Positions 1-9,937 of a stretch of 64,000 bases of DNA are shown here, piece by piece. Source of the DNA: Zygnema cylindricum (lineage: Eukaryota; Streptophyta; Zygnematophyceae; Zygnematales; Zygnemataceae); assembly GCA_037447655.1 (NCBI GenBank), contig JBBHKE010001983.1:34860-98859 (forward strand). Reading direction: 5' to 3'. The notes beneath the pieces were generated by a model that saw nothing but the letters and a program-made list of their open reading frames with translations, searched no databases and was not told the DNA's origin. Made by a program: the position numbers and the translations under genes. Position 1 is the first letter of the stretch; the number at the start of each line of letters is the position of its first letter.

Positions 1-2
1 TT

Positions 3-170
3 CGGTACATCTCTATGAGAGCCATCCAAAGATCGGATGCCCTTTCTACCTCCAAATGAGGACATGCAAGTCCTTGAGTGAGATGGCGTAGGATGAAGTG
101 CTTTGCTGCCATATTGTTGAAGTCCCTGGTTTCAGTATCATTCTCCTCGTTCCTCGGAAAGGGTGACATG
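3..170 (-). pseudogene. copia-type gag fragment, cut by window edge
   Basis: Read on the minus strand, about 55 codons are open and end in a stretch resembling the conserved part of Ty1/copia Gag: a run with LRHLTQGL, then VERASDLWMALIEMY, like the usual AxxLWxxLxxxY signature. It lies downstream of an LTR and a primer-binding site on the same strand, which is where gag should be. The rest of the element is outside the window, so intactness cannot be judged. The family call is moderate; the context raises it. Confidence 0.45.
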
Positions 171-438
171 AATGTCGAACCAGTTGCTATTGGTGTGGTC
201 GTCTCTTTCTCCTTTCCTTTGTCCACCACCTCTCCTTCTTTTGTTTCCTCCGTTGAAGGTGGATCCTCTTTCCTGGTGAATCTGGTTCCTCCAAACCCTG
301 GAGGAATTCCAAGACTTGATGGACGCCCCAACCCTCTACTCACTATCCCCCAAAACCTTTTTTCGCATAGAGCTCATATCATCATACTTTCCCAGTATAT
401 GAAGCCAGTTCCATTAAAGATTGGTAACCTAGAGGGTG

Positions 439-449
439 GGCCCATAACC
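439..449 (-). promoter_or_regulatory. primer-binding site, tRNA-iMet anticodon half
   Basis: On the minus strand GGTTATGGGCCCACC directly follows an LTR that ends in TTGCA at 450. It is complementary to the anticodon stem-loop of eukaryotic initiator tRNA-Met (the part reading GGGCCCAUAACC), not to the tRNA 3' end used by most plant copia elements. Drosophila copia is the known precedent for such half-tRNA priming. The tRNA sequence is from memory. Confidence 0.65.
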
Positions 450-1000
450 TGCAACTCTGAGACCTCCATAAGTCCTCAGAGTAGACAACTTCGAAGTAGC
501 CTCTAGGATAATCCTGACCCCTTTGTGTTTCAAAAAAAATAACTGCCACCCTGGCAGACAAAAACCCTGACCACCTACACCCCTGTGAAGGCAAGAATCC
601 CCTGAGTCGATGGCAAAAAGAATCTCTGAATTTGCTCCCTTGAGCAGTAAGTTATGGAGGGTCAAATTTGACCTTTTATACAGAAGCTCTCTGGGAGAGA
701 GGGTCCTATCTTCTAAATTTTTCTAAGTCCTATCTCTCTCACAGACTCTATCTACTGGTGTATGGAACCAATCAGAATTGAGTTCCGTACGCAAAAGTAC
801 AGCTACCGGTGTACTTTAGGTACGGACATTGTACGACATGGCCTAAATGTCGACACATGTCATATCCGGATTCGGTGCCATAATCTCCGGAGATTCCACG
901 ATCCAACGTAATTTCGCCACGCGTCATCTGATGTGGCGATGGCCACAAACTGCCGAAATCTTCCTCCGCGATCTCGGCGCTAATTGCGGCCGTCCGATTA
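450..1000 (-). mobile_element. 5' LTR of a copia element (minus strand)
   Basis: The stretch ends in CA at 450, next to the primer site. It carries a TATA-like TATAAAAG on the minus strand at 673-680. It is homologous, in reverse orientation, to 39550-40134: both share a CATAACTTACTGCTCA block, a CAGGGTGGCA block, an ATCCTAGAGGCT block and a CCATGTCGTAC block in the same order. The outer boundary is not resolved; similarity is visible to about 1000 and may run further. Confidence 0.6.
673..680 (-). promoter_or_regulatory. TATA box in LTR
   Basis: TATAAAAG on the minus strand, about 225 bases before the LTR end, the expected place for the U3 promoter of an LTR retrotransposon. Confidence 0.4.
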
Positions 1001-2745
1001 AATTCGGATTTAATCGTTGCCGTAATAAATACATGCGCGGTATTTGTTTCACTTACGAAACAAATGCGCGGTATTGATTCTTAATCCGTACCGTAATCCG
1101 TACTTTATATATTACCGGATCTATGTATCCCGTAATCAATTATAGTTAAATGAATTATCGTACGTATACATAATTAAATAATTATCAAACTATATACTAC
1201 GTAACATTAATCCTAGACTTGACGGCTAAAGCTACCGGCTATTTCCTGTCTGCCGGCCGGTAGGTACAAGGATCAATTCCTGTCGCCGGCACATTCATTT
1301 TAATTAAATAAACCTTAACTAATATAAATTTCCCGTAAACCTCAGGATAGCCTAGGTAGCCATGGCTCTAGCTTCCTCTCCAATTTCTCAGTGACTGCGA
1401 CAAGTTTGAGAGTTGGAGAGAGAAGTTAGAGATAGACTGCCTCGGCTTCTTTATTTCTTTTCAGACCTAGAAAATACTTTAAAACCATTAGTTTCTACAC
1501 CCTACGATATATATTTTGGTTGGACTTCCATTAGGCATCTCAGTAATTGTACGGACTATTTTACTGAATGTCGTGCATTCTATTAGGTCGCGTTAGTAAA
1601 TCACTTTTTTTTTGCATGGCTCATTCCGGTTGGTAACACGTAGGTTAATATTAGATTCTTAAAATCTTGAAATAATCTTAAAATGCAATGTCTAAACGCA
1701 ACATCTGTACAAGCGGAGAAAATATCTGTATTAACCGGATGAAATATCTGCACCAGCGGACGTAATTAATAACTGGTACAAAGGGCATTAAATGTACTAA
1801 CCAAAATTTCAAAACGCAACGACAAAAAGGCGGTGGCAAACTTTGATGTTGGGATCGTGACGAGAAAATTTCGGCGGATTCGCAACCACTCTAGCGGAAG
1901 GCACGTGGCCCTTGCGACGTGTACACACATGCGCGCGCGCTCATCGCATATCTTTTTTCCTTTTTCACGCGGCCTATTTTTATTCGTTTTGTTTTCAAAA
2001 ACTGTCCTCCTAGTGTAGGGTCTTTACAAACTGTAGGGTTAATGACGTGGTGTCTCGGATAAACAGTTTTATAGCATCAAACGGTCCGAATTTACACCTC
2101 CAACCTTGGACATTTTTATGTAATGATGTTTTCCTTGAAAACTAGTAAATTTGTACGAACCTGTACGAAACGGAACGACCATCAGTAAAAAGGCCCACTT
2201 TTTTGCTAATGGAAGTCCACCCTTAGTATGGGTCACAAAATATACCGTTTTCAAGTGTGTCCGCACATTTTGAAGTGTTTATCTATACAGTACGTACTGT
2301 ACCGAACCTTGCGATATTCGGCCTCCGGAGGCAGTGTGGTCGTGTGGAACTATCCACGGCACGCGGCCACGTCGCCCCCCATCCCTTTCGTTTACCAACG
2401 CGCGGCGCCGTGCGGACGTTTTCCCACCCAAACTAACGGCCCGACGAAACGCTAAACATTTTAAGTGCCCGTTGAGTTTGCGCAATTTTCAACCGTGCGA
2501 CCGTGCAACGAAAACGCTTTTGACGAAACCTTAAACGTTTTTTCATTCCCTTATTATCGGCTTTTAAAGCCTAAAAACCGTTTAATCATTCATATCCTCT
2601 ACTCTTTCCCACACACGCGCCACCCTCCATCCTTCTACCAACCCATTTCTTTTTTTTTTGCCCTCTACTGCCTTTTTCCCTTGTTTACATTGTTATTGTT
2701 GACCCCTTTTTTCCCCTCTCGCGGCGATTTTCTGCCTTTACCAAT
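1001..2745. other. intergenic, no gene seen
   Basis: AT-rich DNA with many GTAC words and short open frames without coding character. A perfect 16-bp palindrome (TACAGTACGTACTGTA) sits at 2286-2301. Nothing else could be assigned. Confidence 0.5.
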
Positions 2746-2772
2746 TTGTTAGAAGGATGTTCTTCTTCTCTT

Positions 2773-2807
<35 letters not shown>

Positions 2808-2854
2808 CCATACCCTCTCTCTCTCTCTTTTCCCCTTTCATAAACTTCAGAGGG

Positions 2855-3375
2855 AAATAGGGGCAAATTGGGGGGAAAGAGGGACGGAAGGTGGGAAAAA
2901 ATATTGGAGGGAGGTGGAAAAAAATTAGGAGAGGGAGGGGGATAGATCGGTTGAGGGGAGGGGGGAATGGGTGGGACATAGAGGGAGATTGGGGAAAAAA
3001 TTTGGAGGTACGGGGAAAAAAATTAGAAGAGGGAGGGAGACAGATGGGTTGAGGGGAGAAGGAAATTGGTGGGAAATAGGGATAAATGAGGGGGGAATCG
3101 GTGGGAAATAGAGGCAGATTGGGGTGAAGAGGGATGCGGGAGGGAAAAAAAATTGGGAGGAGGGTGAGAAAAATTAGGAGTGGGAGGGGGACATGTGAGT
3201 TGAGGGGAAGGGGAAAGTGTAGGGACGTAGAGGAAGATTGGGGAGAAAGAGGGACGGAGGGAAGTGAAAAAATTTTGAGGGAGGGGGAAAAAAATTGAGG
3301 GAGAGAGGAAGCGAGAGGGGAACAGTGGGAGAAAAAAATTGAGGGTGAGTGAGGGAGATAATTTTGAAGGTGGGA
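2855..3375. repeat. purine-rich ~120-bp tandem repeat
   Basis: The plus strand is nearly all purine. The motif AGATTGGGG or a close variant recurs at about 2865, 2985, 3116 and 3235, so the unit is 119-131 bases, in about four copies. Each copy also holds a GTTGAGGGGA motif. A CT microsatellite (2774-2830) precedes it. Open frames through the block are low-complexity artefacts. Confidence 0.75.
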
Positions 3376-3404
3376 GAAAAACAACCCACCCCTTTACCGT
3401 TGGC

Positions 3405-3870
3405 TCGACGCCGTCGCCACCGCACTACCGATTCGACGCCGTCGCCACCTCATTGCCGATTCAACGCTGTCGCCACCTCACTGCCAATTCGACGTTGTCG
3501 CTGCCACCTCATTGCCGATTCGACGCCGTCACAACCTCACTGCCAATTCGACGTTGTCGCTGCCACCCCATTGCCGATTCGATATCGTCACCACCTCACT
3601 GCCAATTCGACGCTGTTGCCACATTATTGCCGACCCGACACAGTCGCCACCATACTGCCGATTCGCACCGTCGCCACATTATTGCCGATCCAACACTGTC
3701 GCTACCACACTGCCGATTTGACTCCGCCACCGCAATGCCGATCTGTCGCCGTCGCCGCCTCACTGCCAATTCGACATGACGTCGTCTCTGCCACCTCACT
3801 GCCAATTCGACGATGTCACCATATTATTGCCGATTCAACACCGTCGCCACCGCACTGCCGATTCGACGCC
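3405..3870. repeat. GC-rich minisatellite
   Basis: Repeats of a unit close to CCGATTCGACGCCGTCGCCA plus CCTCACTG, about 30-33 bases long, with a double-unit variant containing TTGTCGCTGCC. About 15 degenerate copies. It is open in two plus frames only because the unit is stop-free, giving repetitive His/Arg/Pro peptides with no domain. Confidence 0.8.
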
Positions 3871-3879
3871 AAATGATGA

Positions 3880-4600
3880 TAGGGGTAAATTACATAAAGG
3901 TTTAAAAAGAGAGAGCCACAAAGAGGGGAGAAAAAAAAGAGTAAAATGACTTTAGTACCCAAATTGTTAAAATTGATATAACTTGAAAATTTTAAAAAAC
4001 TTCATACAATAGATTATAACATAGTTAATATTCGGGAAAGAGGGTAAAATTGTGAAGATCGCGCATGTATTTTGTAGAGGTTAGAGAATTATGGATATGG
4101 TAAACTATTTCAACGTACTTTATTGTGACTACCACCTTTATACCACATTTGTGGTTGTGATATACTAAAATCCCCATTTTGTTGCATTTCGTTTGGTGCT
4201 TTGAAGATTGATTTGCTTTGTGAAGGACCTTCAAAATGGAGGGAGTGAAAACTTATCCGACATGTAATTACACTCTATTTTTAATGAATTTGTTTTGTTT
4301 TACTCTCTTTTTACAAATATTAGTTATTGCAAATCATCAAAACATTGTGTTAAAAAATAATTAGGTATTTTTATTATATTTTTAATGTATGTTATCATGT
4401 TTTGAAATGCAAAGGAATTTACATGGAAGTGACAAAATTCGAGATATTTCGGCCCAAAAAATTCTCGAGTTACTAAGAGGCGCCTAGGATTTCTCGGACC
4501 ATGCATACTTTACTTATTTATTCTTTGATTAAAATAAGACAATACCGGAGGTAAAATTTTGGAAGCTGTGCATCAAGGAGAGAGAAAGATAAAAGGTTCC
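3880..4600. other. intergenic, AT-rich
   Basis: No gene, RNA or clear repeat was recognised; short AT-rich tracts only. Confidence 0.4.
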
Positions 4601-4629
4601 CTGTATTCGACATTCCAATTCCAACGGAA

Positions 4630-5436
4630 GTGAAAGATGAAATCCGCGCATTGAGACTCGGAGTTGACTCTATTGCACCCCTCATAGGAAGAATACATGA
4701 ACTCGAAACTATTGTGGAAAATATGGGCAAAAAGTTAGAAACGTGTATTGCAAAAATTGACACAAGGCTCATGACAACACAACGCAAACTTGACGGAAGG
4801 TTATCGAGGATCGAGTCAATACTTTTAGGCTTAACACAACCTTCAATGCAACCATTTTCCATTTCTTCACAACCAACCTTTTCCCATTCCCCTTGTCTTA
4901 CTCCTCACCCTCCTCCTCCCTCTTCATCGGCAAATCCACCACATTTTTCATTTCCCCCTTTTGCACCTATATCTTCTACCCAACCAACACTTTTTTTTTC
5001 TCAACGTCATACATTTACTAGTGTCCCGTTACCCCCTATTCATTCCACAACATCTCCTTCCCACCACTCTACATCTAGCGATGCCTCTCTTCCCCTTATT
5101 TTTTCCACAACATCTTATTCCCATCATTCTACATCTTGCGATGCCTCTCTACCCCCTATTTTTTCCACAACATCTTCTTCCCACCATTCTACATCTATCG
5201 ATGCTTCTCTTCCCCCTATTCCTTCCACAACATCTCGTTCACAAACTTTTACTTCTACCAATGCCTATCTTCCTCCTCATTCCACACGGATTCTTACTCC
5301 AACTTATGTCAAACTTGATGTATTTTCTACAGATCGGGCCAATTGGTTAGGATACACCCTACAAAATCACGAGTGTGATGTCAACGTGGAATCTATTTTC
5401 AACAAGTACGATTATGGATTGAATGGCCACAACTGA
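4630..5436 (+). CDS. gag-like ORF of a decayed retroelement
   Basis: A 268-codon open frame. Residues about 10-65 form a heptad-rich amphipathic stretch (around IGRIHELETIVENMGKKLE), likely a coiled coil. Residues about 80-225 are Ser/Pro/Thr-rich and include four 20-residue repeats containing HHSTS and DASLPPI, encoded by an exact 60-base period. The C-terminus (around DVFSTDRANWLGYTLQ) is faintly like the start of a Ty3/gypsy capsid region, where Gag often has KLxxPxFxGxxxxxW. No zinc knuckle, protease or reverse transcriptase follows in frame, so this is at best a relic. It could also be a lineage-specific protein. The retroelement call is an inference. Confidence 0.35.
   Translation: MKDEIRALRLGVDSIAPLIGRIHELETIVENMGKKLETCIAKIDTRLMTTQRKLDGRLSRIESILLGLTQPSMQPFSISSQPTFSHSPCLTPHPPPPSSSANPPHFSFPPFAPISSTQPTLFFSQRHTFTSVPLPPIHSTTSPSHHSTSSDASLPLIFSTTSYSHHSTSCDASLPPIFSTTSSSHHSTSIDASLPPIPSTTSRSQTFTSTNAYLPPHSTRILTPTYVKLDVFSTDRANWLGYTLQNHECDVNVESIFNKYDYGLNGHN
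5030..5270 (+). repeat. 60-bp tandem repeat inside gag-like ORF
   Basis: TTCCACAACATCT recurs at 5043, 5103, 5163 and 5223, an exact 60-base period. Four copies keep the reading frame and encode Ser/Thr/His-rich 20-residue units. Confidence 0.85.
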
Positions 5437-5869
5437 TACAACTGAAACATACAAATACAAAACCAAAAAAAGATGGAAATTCATAGTATGGGCAAAGGGA
5501 AAGAGGAAGAAGTGGAGTCGTTGTCTCGAAATTTTGCAATGTGTTGAAAAGCTAGTGACTGTTCCAGGGCAGGATTTAACGAAAAGTATAAAATTTTGTA
5601 GAAAGACTTAGAATAGAGATGTTTGGTGGGAGCGCGGTAGAATGTAAAGAGGCCTTATACATAATAGTTGAACCACATTCGAAAGACAGACTGAATGAGA
5701 AAGAATTTCAACGAAGTTTGAGTCCTTTCCATAAATTAAAAGAGTTACGTGCAATCACGGGTTAATAAGGAGTTTATAGGAATAATAATGGAGTAACGAT
5801 GCATTGAGTAAAGGTATACCATCTAATTATAATTGTTAAACTTTGATTTTGGGTGAAATTGTTATGCAT

Positions 5870-6295
5870 CGGGCTATTGTGGTGCACTGTGTTTGCTATG
5901 TTGTACTTTCTTGCACAAAATAGGTTTATTTTTGGAAACCACGGTATAAACATGTTTTGTGTGTAAAATGTCGTCGAATGTCCTTAACCATTTCGACAAA
6001 GAGTATGGTATTTACACCTTTATATCAATTCATATAGTGTTAAAGCCCGATAACACGCGGGTTTACGTTTCCAATAGGTGGTGTAATACATATCGTTTCA
6101 AAACTTGAAGTAACTACCGACGCACGTCTAAACGGGCGATTGTGTGCGTCGGTCGATTTGTCGTTGGTTAACCCCAAAAACGGGTTATTATGGTGCTTTG
6201 TGTTTAGTATGTTGTACGTTCTCGCACAAAATAGGTTTGTTTTTGGAAACCACGATATTAACATGCTTTGTGTATGTAAAACGTCGTTGTTAATA
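5870..6295. repeat. direct repeat pair, ~110 bp
   Basis: 5870-5990 and 6181-6295 share long matches, including GCACAAAATAGGTTT and TTTTTGGAAACCACG, at a constant offset of 311. Confidence 0.7.
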
Positions 6296-6296
6296 A

Positions 6297-6442
6297 ATTC
6301 TTGGATTATTATTCAACCATGAACTTTAAGGATTATTTTTTAACGAGGTGTAAGCATACGATATTTAGTTAAATTCTTGCATTATTAACCAACCATGAAA
6401 TTGAAGGATTATTATTTCACCGGGTGTAAGCATACGATATTG
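6297..6442. repeat. tandem repeat pair, ~76 bp
   Basis: Both copies share CAACCATGAA, AAGGATTATT and GGTGTAAGCATACGATATT in the same order. Confidence 0.7.
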
Positions 6443-7620
6443 AAACTCAAAAAAGCATAACTGGAAGCACTTACTAATTAATTATACATAAAAAATCACA
6501 CTCTACAGCTAACCCTAAACATAGAGCGATAGTAACTAGTTTTTTTGAAAAGGATGTTTATTATACTGCATATACAAACAACAACAGCATAACGTTAGTT
6601 TTTATTAATAAATTAAACAATTTATTATAGGAACAATGTTTGAGTGCAACAATGTACTATTGGGCGCATTATAAAACAAAGATTCCAATAACATTAACTA
6701 TTTTAACAATTACGACATAAAGGTGGAGCATGTATGAACTAATGTTTTACAACAAAATTATTAAATAATATTTGTAATGAAACTTGTCTTTGGAATGGCA
6801 CCATTAATCCTACTAAGAGCGTTGATAAATAAGGTTTGTTTACATAATTCAAATTCGTGTCAAGATAGAGAAAAAGTACAAGAAATAACACACTCCAACT
6901 AAATTATTTAGGGATGTCCACACTTTTATTTATTGTTAATAACATTATCCATCAAATGTTAACAAACCCTCATCTTAAAGTCATAAACATGGGATTGCAT
7001 TCGACACTCGTTACGAAGGGAAACACTATTTTAATGAAATCGTGTTATTATAACCTCTATTAATGTTTTGGTGTAAGTAGACTTGGAAAACTGCAATCGT
7101 CTATCTAAAATGCAGTTCCTGACTTTAGTTGATGGATTAATACCAACAGGGCGGCGAGCGATACAGTTTATGATTTCGGGGCCAACTGAACAACGTTAAA
7201 ATGTGTTATTAACGATAACAATTATAAACGAAGTAAATATGAAATCCGAACAGTTACCCGACATACACCCGCTCTGGTCGACAAAAGGACTAAAATTGAT
7301 TTATTATTGTAGGAAACGGTAAAAGTCAACTTACTAATATTTAGCGTAAAATAAAAATTTGTATACATCTCCCGGTCAGTTTTAACCATAGTTGTTCACG
7401 GTGATTAGTGCGAACGTACCGTACGCGACGAATTATACCTAACAAACGCAATGAACCTTTTGATCAAATCGCAAAAAATTGTTAATGAATTTCCTTCCGT
7501 ACTATTCCTTACATAAAAAAACAAAAAACTATTACATATAACGCAGTTTGCAAGTTGTTTCAGTTAAATTAGCGGTAAAACCATAAACTCTTTATATTTT
7601 TATCACACTATTTGTTAGTA

Positions 7621-8003
7621 TCGGAACTTCTTCACCAACTAGTAGTCCAGTCGTTCACCTTGGGGTACGCTACGGAATTGGCGTACCCGGGTTCGAATGC
7701 CACGAAGGTGAAATTTTATGAAATTTCGTATGCCCGAGCCTATCTGACAGACAGACATGGCCGCCTTCTATCTGCCTTCTTTCTCTATCTCGCAAACAGC
7801 GTATTACTCCAAAAAAAGCCTTCAAGTCTGCAGCCTGCACGTGCTCCCACTCCTCTCCTCGATTTCTGGGCATGATTGCTTTTGTCGAAGTCCGGAGGCG
7901 AGGATAGTAAAAAGCTTGGGAGGGAGGAGGGTAGGATATGGGGAAGCGTCTTCATCGCGGTTTCGTTCTCAATGTTCCATGGCGTCTTCTTTCAAAAAAA
8001 ATT
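7621..8003 (+). mobile_element. candidate tRNA-derived SINE
   Basis: A pol III A-box-like TAGTCCAGTCG (7643-7653) is followed about 37 bases later by a B-box-like GGTTCGAATGC (7690-7700), a tRNA-like spacing. The unit runs into an A-rich end near 7996-8003. No intact tRNA cloverleaf fits, which favours a SINE head over a tRNA gene. Copy number elsewhere is unknown and there is no second copy in this window, so the call is tentative. Confidence 0.4.
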
Positions 8004-8457
8004 GAAGAAGACGCATGTACAAATTTCAAACTGAACGCGCGAAGTTATTGTGACTTTCAACCCCTGTCTGTACATTTTTCGATTATATAACGTACAACTT
8101 CCGTGGTATTTCTGTTCAGTTCACTGAATAGAAAGTACCAATATGTACGACGCATATTTCCCGTCTTTTTCCGTACATATCCGTAAAAAAATGTACAGTT
8201 ACAGTAATTAGTTTACAGGTTTGCGTAAATTTTCAGTTTCAGTTTACAGTATACGTTTTTTTACGATTTTTTCAAAAGTCACGAATTATACGTTTCAATT
8301 GCAAAAAAGGAAAAAACCGCGCGATTTGAACAATTATGGTTTTAACGTCCAATTTTTTTTTCTTAAAAATGCAAGGTACTTGGTAGGTACCACCAAATAT
8401 GTACGCTATCCATAGCGCATATCGCTAATGTCGCAGAGTGTGAGACTGTGAGCGCTA

Positions 8458-8983
8458 CACCGCGAATCGTTATTAGCGCTGTGTACGCTAATTTTATCCT
8501 GTTTTTTTTATATATTCTCCATTAGTGTATTTTTTTCTTTACTCTATTTAGGGTTATTTTCAGTACGCCTTCTATTAATTAGAGTGGTGTACTATCAATG
8601 TCAAACGGTACATAAATGTACCTTTTTAAGTTTAAAAGTACAATAAATTAGTTTTGGTAACCGTGGACGCATGAGAATGTGCGTTATAAAAAGGAAAAAT
8701 ACCAGGTGGTAAAATATCCCGTTCGCACATACTCGTCCGACAGCCACGTTTCGACCGTGTGAATGTACGATTTGGTGTACGTTTTGTTAGATTTTGTACG
8801 AAGACCTATATTAGTGTAAGCATGTTTGCGACCGACATTTTTTTTTTCAAAGATCCAAATTACCATAATCAAACAATTAGAATGTATGATTTTTTCAAAA
8901 TTTTCAAATTCTTAAATAGCGTACACCACTGTAATTATTATTATACGCTAATCAAACTCCCACGCTAATAACGATTGGCGGTG
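8458..8983. mobile_element. TA-flanked TIR element, copy 1
   Basis: It begins CACCGCGAATCGTTATTAGCG and ends with the reverse complement of that with one mismatch. TA dinucleotides flank both ends (8456-8457 and 8984-8985), as expected for Tc1/mariner-type targets. 526 bases, with no transposase ORF, so non-autonomous. The same termini recur at six other places in this window. Confidence 0.8.
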
Positions 8984-8985
8984 TA

Positions 8986-9937
8986 CCGATTACATGCGGA
9001 CGTACCCTTACAATAGCAATTAGACGAAACAACTAGGAAGTTGCGCTGTTCCCTATTACCGATAAGTGTTCCGTAGTTTACCGTACTGTACGCCTGGAGG
9101 TGTAGACAGACAAGTGACAACGTCTGAACGACTGCCGAACCTCTACATCTGCTGTTGTCCTCGGGTGAGTAGGCGTCAACGGCTACTGTACTTACCGCCA
9201 ACCTGCGGTATTGTAATAGCCTGTCCTTTTGAACTTTGAAGTTTGAAGTTGGAACCCACAAAACCGTACTCAAATGTAATTATCGTGAAGTATGAAATAA
9301 GTATGAATAACAGTACATCCTGTGTCGACATCAATGGAATTATTCTCCGTGCACACTTGGCCAATTGGGATTCGGAGACCGCCAGTCGGAAGGTAAGAAC
9401 TAAAGAAGCTTTCCCAACAAAACCGTCACTATTTATCCGACAAGTGTGCACGGAGAAAAATGAGTCTAGAGACCTAAGAAAGCATCAACGCGCATGGCGA
9501 TACACGGCGTATCGTACTCTAGTACTGTACTGTACACCTCTTAAATTCTTGTGCTGTTTCTGACTTTCTGTACAAATTCTGATATTTTGTACCGTGGTCG
9601 TCGATACTCTGGCCGAACACGCCTGTACGGATAGTCAAAGTACACGATGTAGACTTTCACAAACGTAATGCAGACTTTACAGTTTACACGAAGATTTGAC
9701 TATGAGGAATTTCAAACACACTGCCTTTGACATACTCTACATTATTTCCATATATTCTACTTCACCTACATTATTCTGTGATTAGTCACTTGATTACTAC
9801 TTCTTTGCCTGTCTATCAAGTTGATAATTTAAATTTCTGACTGTCATAACTATTATCATATTGTTTATTATATCGCCACATCTACATCAAACTTTTTTTT
9901 CTTCTTTTTTCTGCTTCCATTTAGAAAACCTTCAAAA
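8986..9937. other. intergenic, upstream of SNARE gene
   Basis: No gene recognised. The last 100 bases are T-rich with a possible leader-intron acceptor (TTTAG at 9920-9924) just before the SNARE start codon. A promoter could not be defined. Confidence 0.4.

Larger units (their letters stand above)
5437..7620. other. non-coding AT-rich region with diverged direct repeats
   Basis: No coding region was recognised. It contains a direct repeat pair (5870-5990 and 6181-6295, offset 311) and a second pair in tandem (6297-6364 and 6373-6442, offset about 76). Probably decayed mobile-element DNA following the gag-like ORF. Confidence 0.5.

Noticed and set aside
3405-3870. CRISPR-like array
   Set aside because: Units are contiguous and degenerate with no spacers, and the DNA is plant nuclear.
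3339-3876. Overlapping 146- and 175-codon frames rich in His/Arg/Pro
   Set aside because: A stop-free minisatellite unit; two frames equally open, no domain.
7643-7700. A tRNA gene
   Set aside because: Pol III boxes are present but acceptor and anticodon stems do not pair.
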